Assembly: GCA_039621445.1 (NCBI GenBank)
Contig: CP154956.1
Span: 43,300,437-43,364,436 of the forward strand
Reading direction: 5' to 3'
DNA length: 64,000 nt
Origin: Euglena gracilis
Lineage: Eukaryota > Euglenida > Euglenophyceae > Euglenales
A program made the position numbers and the translations under genes. Below, piece after piece: positions 39,801-50,800 of this stretch. The notes below the pieces were generated by a model. The model was not told the DNA's origin and did not search any database. It saw only the letters and a program-made list of their open reading frames with translations. Numbering within the stretch: position 1 is the first letter of the stretch; every line of letters begins with the position of its first letter.

Positions 39801-42787
39801 TGCATCGCCCAGCATCGCCCAGCATCGGAACCCCACCTCTGGTCTCCAAAAATCCAGCATCACCCAGCATTGCCAGCATCGCCCAGCTTCGCCCAGCATC
39901 ATCAGAGGTGCTTGTTCCAGAGGGAAAGCTACCGAATTCCTTCACCCATTCCCCTTCGGTCGGCCAACCACATGCAAGTCGGCCCTGGTCGGCCCTGGTC
40001 GGCCCTGGTCGGCCCTGGTCGGCCGTAGGTGCCTGGCAGCGGGGCGGGCCGGGTTGACGAAGAGCGGCACGGGCGGCGGCAGCCCCGGCCGCGGGGGGGA
40101 CGGGACCTGCGGGGCCAGCTTGGGGGACGGCTGGTGGGGGTGGGGGCGACCCTGGGGCGGGAGCTGGTGCTGGTGGAACGGCCGGGGTGGCGCCACAGGC
40201 GAAGGCTCGGGGGGGGGGGGGGCACCTCTGCCCACCAACCTCCGCTGTTCAAAGAAAAACAGCCAGTCAAGCAATTTCCCCTGACTGGATACGCATGCTA
40301 GCCTGACGAGATACGAAGCAATCACACAGTCAGCCCAATATGCATCCCAAAGCGGTGGGTGTGGGAAAGGCAATTGAGAAAGGTGAGGCCCAAGAAATAT
40401 TGCCAAAACAAATGCTTGAGAAAGATCAAATGGAACCTTGAACATACATACATACATATACATATGTATATATGTATGTATGCATGCATGCATGCATGCA
40501 TGCATGTATGTATGTATGTATGTATGTATGTATGTATGTATGTATGTATGTATGTATGTATGTATGTATGTATGTATGTATGTATGTATGTATGTATGTA
40601 TGTATGTATGTATGTATGTATGAATGTATGTATGTATGTATGTATGTATGTATGTATGTATGTATGTATGTATGTATGTATGTATGTATGTATGTATGTG
40701 TGTGTATGTATGTATGTATGCATGTCTGTATGTATGCATGTCTGTATGTATGTTGGTAGGTAGGTAGGTAGGTAGGTAGGTAGGTAGGTAGGTAGGTAGG
40801 TAGGTAGGTAGGTAGGTAGGTAGGTAGGTAGGTAGGCATGCATGCATGCATGCATGTATGTATGTATGTATGTATGTATGTATGTATGTATGTATGTATG
40901 TTTGTATGTATGTATGTATGTATGTATGTATGTATGTATGTATGCATGCATGCATGTATGTATGTATGTATGTATGTATGTATGTATGTATGTATGTATG
41001 TATGTATGTATGTATGCAGGGGCAGGGAGATATTCCGGTCGGCCAAAAATTTTATTCCGGTGTTTTATTCCGGTTTATTCCGGGTTATTCCGGTTTATTC
41101 CGGAATTTATTCCGGTTTATTCCGGTCAATTCCTGTCTGAATGGACTTAGGATTTTTTCGAAGTACAATTGGGCCGAGCGCTCATCCGGGCTACAGGAAT
41201 GGGGCTGCTTTCCTTGGTTGCCCCGCCCCGCCAAGTGGTCACTTCGCACTTGGTGATGCGGATCATCACATCACATCACAGCAGACCCCGGCCTTTTTGG
41301 GAAAAACAAGCCGATGAAAATTGGTTCTTGGGGTTTTCTCTTGAGGCGGCCCTGGCACCGCTGTCTTTTTTCCTTCCCAAAAATTGTCCTGCCAAGTGTC
41401 TTAGGCGGCCTAACTTGCACTTAGCTTTGAAACCATGTCTGGGGGCTCCGGCTTCACACCCGAACCGGCGTCTGTGATGCCGGTTCGGGCTTGAAGCTGG
41501 CGTCTGGAGGACCCAAAATCAAAACTGCCCAAAAGTGCCCAAAATGGTTTGTAGTCATGTGGTAAGCACATCTGAGCAGTTTTGGGGGGTCTTCCGCCAG
41601 AAATTGGGGGTTTTTTGTACAACAATTTCCATTCGGCCAATTTTGGGGAAATAGAATACCATGCAGCATGGCAGAAATCTAAGGCCATCTGCTGAAAGCC
41701 CTTGAGAAGAGCTTTCAATCGATGGGCAACATGGCAGCTGAAAAAAGGAATTTCGAATTTCCAAAAAGGGTCGGAAAACGCGACCGCCGATTTTCAGAGC
41801 GCTGTGCAATGTGGCTGAGTTCTGTCGGTACCAAGCGAAAGGTCTTGGGGCAGGCAAACCTTCATGGACAGATCGCAGAGCCTAAACCCCCCGGAGTTTT
41901 GAACCCTTTTAAAATAGAGCACAGGCTTAACAACACCAAAAGGGCCTGTTTCCTGGGTCCCAACAACCGCAAATGATGCACGTGCTACCGTGGAGGGTCC
42001 CCCCGGAACCAGAGGGCCAAAAGGGTGGGTTTCACCGCTGGGTTTCAAAAAGAATGCAACCTTGCGCTTAAACGCAATGCAAAAATCAAAACCTGAAGTG
42101 CGAGTTAGGCCGCCTGAGAGTGTTATTACCCCCTGATTGAAAGATGATTCGCTTTGTCCAATGGGATCCCTGCCCCCAAAGATCACAGCGTAGATATTGT
42201 CCTAGTTCATGTCCCTTTGGAAAGAACTCAGGAACAAACATTCACCAAGTGTAGCCCCACAAGTGGGGATAAAATCCAAACAAAAAATGCATTCAACCAG
42301 GGGAAAAAACAGGCAAAGTGAAGGTGTGCTCCTGATATCAAATGCCGATTGTGCTATGCTTGCTCTTTTGTTGCTCTTGTGGTTTTGAAACCTGAAAATA
42401 TATCAAACTTCACCTTCATTGCCTTTGTGTCTTGCAGAATTTTCAAGCCATTGGCTGGCACTTTTATTCCGGTTATTCCGGTTTATTCCGGTTTATTCCG
42501 GTTTTCGCTATTCCGGTTTATTCCGGTTTATTCCGGACCGGAATATCTCCCTGCCCCTGATGTATGTATGTATGTATGTATGGATGAATGTATGTATGTA
42601 TGTATGTATGTATGTATGTATGTATGTATGTATGTATGTATGTATGTATGTATGTATGTATGTATGTATGTACATGTGTGTGTGTATGTATGTATGTATG
42701 TATGTATGTACATGTGTGTGTGTATGGATGAATGGATGGATGGATGGATGGATGGATGGATGGATGGATGGATGGATGGATGTGTGC

Positions 42788-42818
<31 letters not shown>

Positions 42819-43166
42819 TGTATGTATGTATGTATGTATGTATGTATGTATGTATGTATGTATGTATGTAGGTATGTATATGTATATGTATTATTATACT
42901 ATTACATATATTATGCATATAATACATGTACAAATTATATATGTATATTATGCATATATGTATATATGTCATTACACCAACATAAAACATAAATATATGT
43001 ATATTGCATTGATATTACATTGATTCTGGTTAGAGTCCATAGCTACCCGCCGCCTGGGTGGTGTCTGTTGTAGCTGCGGGTTGACAAACAGAGGGACCGG
43101 GGGCACCCGGTTCAGGGGCACAAAGGCCTGGGCCATCGGGTTCAGCTTGGATTCGTGCTCAGACAT
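29785..43166 (-). CDS. PAM2 motif, proline-rich, six CCHC zinc knuckles and SAM domain protein
   Basis: Probably cytoplasmic and RNA-associated. It starts [17 protein letters not shown], whose LNPxAxxFxP core is a PAM2 motif, the ligand of the poly(A)-binding protein MLLE domain. Exons with good support: 43166-43047, 40244-40039, 38837 to about 38640, pieces at 37958-37140, 36674 to about 36430, about 35780-35480, about 35200-35100, about 34600-34420, 33690-33653, 33319-33135, 32386-32224, 31660-31532, 30403-30297, and 29920 to about 29785. The middle is Pro/Gly/Gln-rich. Six knuckles follow: [69 protein letters not shown] (one residue short) and [14 protein letters not shown]; the first and fourth are assembled across introns. 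The last exons give a SAM domain ([18 protein letters not shown] onward) across a CAG/CTG intron. The stop codon and several middle junctions are unresolved, so two genes cannot be excluded. Confidence 0.7.
31925..32160. repeat. (CA)n / (GCAC)n microsatellite
   Basis: CA array with GCGC and GCACGCAC interruptions, in the intron between zinc-knuckle exons 32386-32224 and 31660-31532. Confidence 0.95.
36777..37110. repeat. (GT)n, (GC)n and TTGTG-rich microsatellite
   Basis: GT array with GC-rich interruptions to about 36945, then irregular TTGTGTTG repeats to about 37110. It lies between two proline-rich exons of the PAM2 gene. Confidence 0.9.
37350..37638 (-). mobile_element. CAG...CTG element in proline-rich coding sequence (duplication 8/8)
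   Basis: Ends CAGGCTTGTG and CACAAGCCTG are perfect 10-bp inverted repeats. The octamer GGGGCCAG flanks both sides (37342-37349 and 37639-37646). On the minus strand the predicted intron is 37641-37345; removal keeps the proline-rich frame open. Confidence 0.85.
37666..37954 (-). mobile_element. CAG...CTG element adjacent to the previous one (duplication 7/8)
   Basis: Begins CAGGGGTTTTTTTAAG and ends TAAAAAAAACCCTG, with a CGGCGC hairpin in the middle. Flanks are GTGCTGGG (37658-37665) and GTGCCGGG (37955-37962). The predicted minus-strand intron is 37957-37661, leaving only 19 nt of exon (37660-37642) before the next element's intron. Confidence 0.8.
39205..40035 (-). mobile_element. CAGGCACC...GGTGCCTG element at a PAM2-gene splice site (duplication 8/8)
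   Basis: Ends CAGGCACCTATGG and CCGTAGGTGCCTG are inverted repeats with one mismatch. GCAGCGGG flanks both sides (39197-39204 and 40036-40043). It shares GTCGGCCCTG arrays and flanking blocks with 25781-26818. Its CAG on the minus strand sets the 3' end of exon 40244-40039 by the 3-nt rule. Two partners satisfy the 3' rule: the element's own CTG, giving a short in-frame extension that soon stops, or the CTG before the proline-rich exon at 38837. The second keeps the long frame. Confidence 0.85.
40441..41016. repeat. (TATG)n / (TAGG)n / (CATG)n microsatellite
   Basis: TATG array with a TAGG block at about 40752-40836 and CATG blocks near 40482-40506 and 40837-40856. It continues at 42560 beyond an inserted element. 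Confidence 0.97.
41017..42559. mobile_element. CAGGGGCAGGG...CCCTGCCCCTG element splitting a TATG array
   Basis: The outer 23 bp are inverted repeats of each other: left CAGGGGCAGGGAGATATTCC, right GGAATATCTCCCTGCCCCTG. Just inside both ends are tandem TTTATTCCGG units (41035-41130 and 42460-42535). Both outer flanks are (TATG)n, so the target duplication cannot be measured. The AGGCGGCC element 41403-42115 is nested inside. Confidence 0.65.
41403..42115. mobile_element. Short AGGCGGCC-ended element nested in 41017-42559
   Basis: Ends AGGCGGCCTAACTTGCACTT and AAGTGCGAGTTAGGCCGCCT are inverted repeats. Internal blocks match the right part of 25367-27773. Near its left end are two facing copies of a GCCCGAACCGGCGT-type motif (about 41445-41495), also found at 61313-61440. 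Confidence 0.65.
42560..42890. repeat. (TATG)n / (GATG)n microsatellite
   Basis: The distal part of the interrupted array, with a GATG block at about 42724-42782. An AT-rich TATAC segment follows to about 43000. Confidence 0.97.
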
Positions 43167-44850
43167 GGCCCAGGACGAGGGGGAACGACCAGGGAAAAAA
43201 ATAGGCACCTGCAGAGCGTGGGGAGCGGGGGACGCAGGGGGGCCCGGCGGGCCGTGGTGGTAAAAAGGGCCCACTGCACGTGACACCGGAACCCGCTGGC
43301 ACACAGTGGAGAAGTAGGCACCTTTCCACCCCGAGCACCTCTTGAGAACGGAATCGAGCAGCAGCACCAGCAGCAGCAGCAGCAAGAAAGGGGAGCCAAA
43401 ACCCCAAAGGGGAGGGGAAGGGCAAGGAAAACACAGGAAATTTGAAGTCCCAGTGAATATGGGGTCGGACAATTATTGGGAGTTGCTCCGAGGAAAAGAC
43501 CAGAAACGGAATGCAGCACCAGGCCTTAAACTAGACAGAAGCCAAAGTGCATCTAAGGGGGGGGGTCGACACTCCGAAATTGTCAATCAGCCCCTCCCCA
43601 AGGCTTAGACAGCAATGCCCTGTTCAGCCAGGATACAACTGATGTGGAAATTATTGAGCAACACCCATATTTTCACATCAAGGGTTCTTCCCTTGTCATT
43701 CACCCCTTCCTTTCCACATAACTGGGGTAGGACCCCCCCACCACAACCATCTTGAGAGATTTACACAGTGACCCTGCGTGCTGTGGAGCTTCCCATGGCA
43801 TTTTCCCCAGAACTGTATGGTGCGGTTGTTTTACACCCCCATGCCTCGCCCCCAGCCCCCGTGTTGTGGAGCTCCAATGTTGTGGGCTCAACCCGCGGCA
43901 GCTTCCATTGAGCCCGCCGATGGCCCTGCCCCAGGGCAAACCCAGGATTGGCGGCTTAGAACCGTGTCCACTCCTTCTGACCCGAGAGCGTGTGTTTGTG
44001 GGGAAGTGGGTTGCCAGTCGGTGTGGTGCTCGTGGTTTGTCATGCTGTTTCGCCCCAGACTGGAAGGCCGGGCATTGTCACGCGAAGAAAACCCTGCCAA
44101 CCCTCGTCCCCGACTGCCGTTGCACTTTGGGGGCGACCTGGCTGGGCAGCCACCGTCCGGCGCGTTTGGACCCGCCGACCCGATGACGGGTTCGGGGCTG
44201 GACCCCCATCCCTGGGTACGGGTTTCGGCGTGAAGCGCCGGACAATTTTTTTGGAAATGCCGTCAGATGGCCCGATTTTTGGGCCGGGGTTCAGGGGCTG
44301 GACGGGTAGGGGTGACCCCCCTCCCCCGGGAGTCTTTAAAGGACGCCCTCCCCTCCCTTGATTTGGAAAGGAAATCCTTTCCGCAGCTGCTTGCTAGGTT
44401 GTTGCTGCTGCTGCTTCCCCGAACCTTTGGACCCCCCCCCCTGGGCTCTGTGCTCTTATTGTGGTTCTCAGTCGACCCCCCCCCCTGACTGGGATGCTAA
44501 TGGCCAAAGTGCCCAGACATTCATCAGCTAACCCAAGAAAAAAAAGGAATAGAAACCAGAACGGAATGCGCATACCTTGGCGACGCCCCTTCGCATTCAC
44601 AATGTTCGTTCAAAGTGACTGCCGGCGCAACAGAAGCCGCGTTGTGGGCAAACCAGCCAGGGGGTCCAGCCGGGAAGGAGCGGCCCCCAAGGGTCCCGGC
44701 CACCCTTTCCCCGGCCCCGTCCATGCTCCGTCCGCGCTGTGGGCCGAAGCTGCGGTCGGGAACGCTCTCGGCCACGCTCGCGGCGGCTCGGCTGCGCTCT
44801 CGGCGGCCGCGCCTGCCGGTGAGCCGCGGCCCTGCCGGGCCGGGCCGGGG
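43167..44850. other. Between genes; no gene recognised
   Basis: Upstream flank of the PAM2 gene and downstream flank of the next minus-strand gene. It contains a CAG/AGC trinucleotide run near 43357-43384 and G/C-run sequence at 44220-44480 with a GGCGTGAAGCGCC hairpin. No coding segment is convincing. Confidence 0.5.
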
Positions 44851-47800
44851 TCACCGCCCGTCGGAGGGGGCGGCGTACTCCAGGGTGAAGCCCTGCAGCG
44901 CCCTGGCCAGGGCGGCTCCGAGAGGAGTGGGGATGGTGGTTGGGGGGGGGTCCCGGCAGGCCCCGCAGCCATCCACACGGGGGAAAGGGGTGGGAGGGGG
45001 CGCGCCCTGGGCTGCGGGGTGGCCACCACCAGGAGGTGCCGCCAGGCCCCCGACCGCCCAGGGCAGCCCACGGGGGGGGGGGGGTCACCCTGGGATCAGC
45101 CTCGGGAGGACTGATACATCACGGGCGAACCCAAGCAGACACAGGTGTTGACTCGACTGTCGATTCCCGGCGCATTCGTTGGGGGGAGGTGGGGAAGCCC
45201 ACCCGGGGTTGGGCGACAGCCGGCCGTGACAGCAAACCCTGCAGGCGAGATCCCCCCTGCCCCCCCTCTCCTCCCCTGCGGCTTGCCCCCTCCGCAACAA
45301 AACCGGTGGGTGGGCCCAGGCCTGGGCGGGGCCCCACCATGGCGAGGGCCGCCAGCCGCTGGGGGTGGAACACGCTGCGGGCCGGGGCCACCGCCCAGGC
45401 ACCTGGCGGGGGAGGGGGGGGGGGGAGGGCCGGCGCACGCCACTGGAGCCCAGACCCCGGCACACTGGCCTTGACAGAAGGCGGAGAGTGGAACGGCGAG
45501 GGAGCAAGTCCTCGGATGGAACCCTGCACCCGACTCAGACGAGGCCCAGGGTCAAGGCGAGGAGAGACCCTGCCAGCAAGAGGGTTCGAAGACTTCCGCG
45601 GGGAGAAGATGGCCAGCCGCCCCGCCCCGCTTCGATGCACTTCGGATCAAAGCGCCCCCCTGCCGCCCCGGCGCAGGCATACGCTCATCCCCGCCTGGCA
45701 GCCCCGCCGTTCCGTCGCCCGCTGCTGCGCGGCGGTGGTACCTGCAGGGCTTGTCCGTCCGCCAGACAGCACAAACACCTCCCCCCCCCTCCCTCCTCCG
45801 ACCCCCATCGGTCGCTTCGACCCCAGGGAGAGGTGTCAGCTCAAAGGCTGGAAAATTTGGGAGAAAAAAAAAAGGCTGCTGGGTGGCCCCCAGCTGGAAC
45901 TGAGTTCGACCTTGGGGGGAAACCGGACCCGAAATATTCTAAACTGCAAAATAAATACACAATGAAACATCAAAATGTACAAAATTTCAATATTTAGACA
46001 AAAAAAACCTGAGGTGGGCAGTTCATTTTCACATTCCAACACTGAAAAACAAAAACGATGCCACCCAAGTCCCTGAGGTGGCAGGCATTGGGGGGTCTAC
46101 GGATGGAATAAGGCGGTTGAGTGGCTCAACCCCCCCCTAAGGGGGGGGTCCCTAGGGCGTATGCCCTCTCCAGGGCGGGGGGATCGACCCCCCACCACTC
46201 ACAGCGTTTTGGGGATTCCTGTGCAGCTCTGCCCCTGGCCGGCCCTGGCCGGAGGGCCAGCGTGTCCAGCATGGCAGTGAGGCCCGCGAAGTGGAGGTTG
46301 CCCCGCAGGTCCACGTAGCACAGGGCGGCCGCCCCCACTGGGGGGGGGGGGGCAGCGGGAGGTGGAGTACCCTTCTGAGCCATGGGCACGGCTGCTACAA
46401 ATTGCACACGGGCAGAACTCAACAATTTCGCGCTTTCAGCGATGCTGTGGAAAATGCTCTGCGGCCAGGGTGGGGCGCAAACCGGGGGTGCAACCCCTCA
46501 ACCTCGCAACCAATGCAACCACCAGCAGTAGACATCAAGCAAAAGGTCGAGGACAAAACTCCCAACCAAAGGTTTTAAAGGCCTGGGGGCCCATCCACGA
46601 GTGCCGACAGGGCAGAGGTGGGAATCCAAATATTTTTTGCATTTTTTTGTGTAATTTGAGGGAAACACCTCTCCGGGGTGCCCACTCAGCCTCCCTCCCA
46701 AGGAGAGCGGTTGGGCCAGGACCCATCCACCCCCCTCCCCGTCGCTACCCTCAAAAAAACTTCTGCCTACCACTTTCAAAACTCTTCTCTTCGGCCAGCA
46801 AGCAGTCGAGCTGATCAAAACCCCAGCTCTTGGTGAAGGAACATGAAGCCCGAGAGAGCAAACGATGCATTTGCATGCGACCAAATACAAAGAACACACA
46901 TGCCAGGGATTTTTGAACAAAGTCACACCTGGAGAGGGTATGGGTGGACAAAGAGATCCTGCCACCCACTATGTCCAACAACCGGTAATGTTTGTCCTCC
47001 GACCGGGGGGGGGGGTTGGACACAGAGGAGTCGTTGGACATGGGGGGGGTAAAAACCCAAATGGGGTAACCAATGGGGATCCACCAGGGACCAGGAAGAG
47101 GGTTTAGGATGCATGACAACCCATCCATATCGCGTACTGTCCTCACCTGCGGCCAGTGCATCTGGCTCCAATGCGAGGAGCTCGCATGGGCACACTTGGA
47201 GACAGCAGCTTGAGGTAGGCAGGTGCCACGTCGAACATCTTCACTCTCTGATGGCAGGAAGACATGGCAAAGATCTAAAACAGAACAAAGGGCAAACAAC
47301 CACATCTTGAGTACGTTTCTTGCACAAGTCCCGCACGCTTTGGTTGTCGGCGCTTCCACGGAGGTGGGCATATACCCGGTCTCACCAAGTCAAGGGTGTC
47401 TGTGCTTGAGCTGAGATTGGAGGGGCATGATTATGGGGGAAAAGGGGTTGAACATCTCGGGATTGACAATGGGCGTGGAGGTTTGTACTAAACGGCATAC
47501 AGAGAGCTGAGAGAGCGTTGTGCGGAGGTGCAAGGAGTGGATGAAGTCGCCCTATTTTTGCAACTGCGGGAATCCAGCAAAGGAGCCACAGTATCACACC
47601 TGAGGCGTCTCCAGACGGATGCACACATCCGCCCGATAGGGGTGGTAGATGTGGAGGAGGAAGAGCACATTGCCTGGGTGACGAAGAAAGCGCCGGGCAT
47701 TCCACCCACCATGGGGCGGGGTCACTTTCAAAACCAGCCAATCACTCCCATGGGGGGGTCACTTTACTTGAACAGAGATGAGAGAAACATGATGAGAGAA

Positions 47801-50800
47801 GAGAAGAGAGAACAGAGGTGAGAAACATTGTTTTACCGGGCAGAGTATTGTGGGACTCACAACAGCATTCACATCCCCCCACCTCCCCTGTTAGACTAGG
47901 TCGAGCCGCACTATTGATGATTGATGATTAGCATCCGGAAAATGCAGTACGCTTTGAAAATGACATTTTTGGAGGAAACCTTTGCAACCACCTTCGTTTT
48001 CTGCAAAACCAGGAATTTGTCTCAGAAAAAAAAACACGTCAGATCACAAAAAAAAACAAATAAACAAATAAATAAGAAATAAACAAATAAAGAAACAAAC
48101 GAACAAACAAACAAACAAACAAACAAACAAACAAACAAGCCAAAAATAAGTCAGCAGGGCTTTCCACAAAAACTTGCTAGGGAAACATATTTTTTTAATT
48201 CATTCATTCATCCATCCATCCATCCATCCATCCATCCATCCATCCATCCATCCATCCATCCATCCATTCATCCATCCATCCATCCATCCGTCAAAATTTC
48301 AATGGTTTCGGGTAAAATAATGCCCCGAGAACAAACACACAATCCGTGTTGAAGCCTTTCTTGCGAAATTATCCCTATCCATCCTGTTTCTGATCTTACG
48401 AGTGCAATCAATCCAAAAACCAAAGTGCAAAAAAAATGGCAGTGACCCATGAGTTCTTGGCAAAAGCATACACCATTGCAAGGTACCTTCTTGGTATTCC
48501 TCCCGCTAGGCCAACACCTTTTTGTCCCTTGTTGGTAAGCCTCGACTTTTAATCCCCCCCTCTTGGAGCCTCCAACAAACTGGAGCCTATTAATACCCCC
48601 CGGGTTATAATTGTGGGGGAGAAACCTACAAAACGGCACCAGTTGGATGAAAGTCATAAAAGTGGAACACCCTTTCAAAAAAAAAAGGCACTAGTCTCTT
48701 CCCTCCAATTACCACAAAAAATTTCCTGGGGAGCCAAATTTCGACCCTCCTCACCTCTCCTCAACACTGGCAGGCCAGATGGTGGAGCACACCCGTCGTT
48801 AACGCAATGATGCGGCTGCTGTCCACAGCCCGCAGCTCTGTAAATGTAAGAAACTTGGCGAAAACCCCAGCACGGGTACACACACGCGCGCGCACGACAT
48901 CCCAACACAGGATAGCGTAGCAAGAGGGGATGCCCTTTCAACACGTTTTCTGGCATGCGAAGGATGGGGAATAATCACTTCGGCCGAGTGCCAGCATTCT
49001 GTTGCCGGTGGAATGGGGGAGGAGGAGGCGCATGTGGCGCATGAGGCACACCCTGCACCCGGTGGCCGGCCCCCTTGTCCGCGAAGCGAACGCTGTGCCA
49101 CGCGCCGTCGCCCGGCCCGGGGGCCGGCGCCGCCTCGCCGGCCCCGCCCGCCGGGGGGAGCCCCGCGGCGTCCACCGCGCCACAGCCACCCTGCGGGACA
49201 GGGAGGCCCCCCACCCCGCCACCCTGCCGCGGCCGCCATTCCTGGGTCGGTCAGAGGGATATGCAGGTGGGCCGGCTTTGAAATGGAGACGCAGGCGGAA
49301 TGATGGGGTCCGCGGACACGCAGCCGGCGCGTAGGTGGCAACGGGCACACAAAGCTGCGGGCCATTGGTCAGAAAATGGAGCTGTGGGCAAGCAGCCGGG
49401 GCCGGGGGTGGGGGGGGGGAGGCTCAGGCTGCCCCCCCTGCCTCGAGGTCCGCAGCAACCTCCACACCACCCTGCAGGACCAATCGTTGCCCCCAACAAC
49501 CTACCCCAGCGAGCCACAATCCAACCAAATTCCCACCTCCCACCCCTTGTCTAAGAACCAGAAAGTCAGAACCGTGCGGCTATTTAACCGTGTGTTTATT
49601 TATATGGGTGAGAACTGGGGGGGGGGGGGAGTAAGACAAGGGGAACAAATATCTGGAAAAATCCAAAGCTTCACATCAAAAAGGAAAATACATTTTACTT
49701 TATCTTCAAGTTTGCAGGCATTTTGCTTAAAAAAGATGATATGCAACATCTCACCAGGTAAAGCTTCGGAAATTCCTGGAACCTTGACAGTTAAAAAAAA
49801 ATCATAAAAAATAAAAAAACAAAAGAAGAAAATGCTGCCCAGGAAAATGACATTTAAAAAGATGCATAAGAACCAGGGGGTGGGCTTAGACAGGGGGGCA
49901 CAAATGACACAAAACAGACCGCTTTGACTCTTATCGCTAATTTCACCCCTTCTCACTGTTGTCACAAATGAACTGCAATCGGGGCCACACACAGACGCAC
50001 GAATGAGCATATGCACACACATATGTACCGGACGTGGGGGGGGGTGGACCTCCACACCCATCAGAGCACTTTGCAAATAAAACAAACTGCCCTGGCGCTG
50101 AAGGAAGAGTTTCGCCAAGAAATTGGCTCCCCCGGAAACAGCATTAACAACAACGTAAAGCCCCTCAAAAACACACAGGCACATCCACGCACGCACGCAC
50201 ATATAAATGACACACCAGGCAGAGGAAAGCCGGGGTGAGCAGGAGGCAGACGGGGCCACCCCCCACCACTGGGGGCACTCTGGGGACGTCTGCTGAGCCC
50301 ACGTCGAGTGACAGCAGCGGCGACAATGCGACGGATGCCTGAGTCCGATGATACAGAAAACCGGTGCTACAGCAGTGTGGCGGCATCGCTCTCCCAATAC
50401 AGCCACGAGCCAGGTGGGACCACAGAACCGATGTGGGTGTGTCACCAAGTGGCCCTCTTCGTCGTCGCCAGCCCCTGGGGTAGGGACAGGACGCTCGCCC
50501 GAGGGGCCACACCTCGCCGGCCGGGCGGACGGCCCAGACGTGGACCCGACCCAGCGCCAGCGCGGCGCAGCGGTCGAAGGTGGCGGCGACGTGCAGCAGG
50601 TCCACGCCGCAGGGCAGCACGCTGCGGGGACGACCGGCGGGGCATCCGGGTCCCCCAGTCCGGGGCCTTCGCTGGTGTGCCATCGGCCATCGGCCAGTGT
50701 GGGGACCTGACAGGTCCGGGGGCGGGGTGGGTTGGTGGTGGTTTGGGGGGGGATGGCAGCACTTTGCAAAGAACACACTCCTTTGGCAGGAAAGGAGGTT

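Noticed and set aside
40322-41150. Met/Tyr/Val/Cys or His/Thr/Tyr/Ile repeat frames
   Set aside because: Translations of the TATG microsatellite within a PAM2-gene intron.
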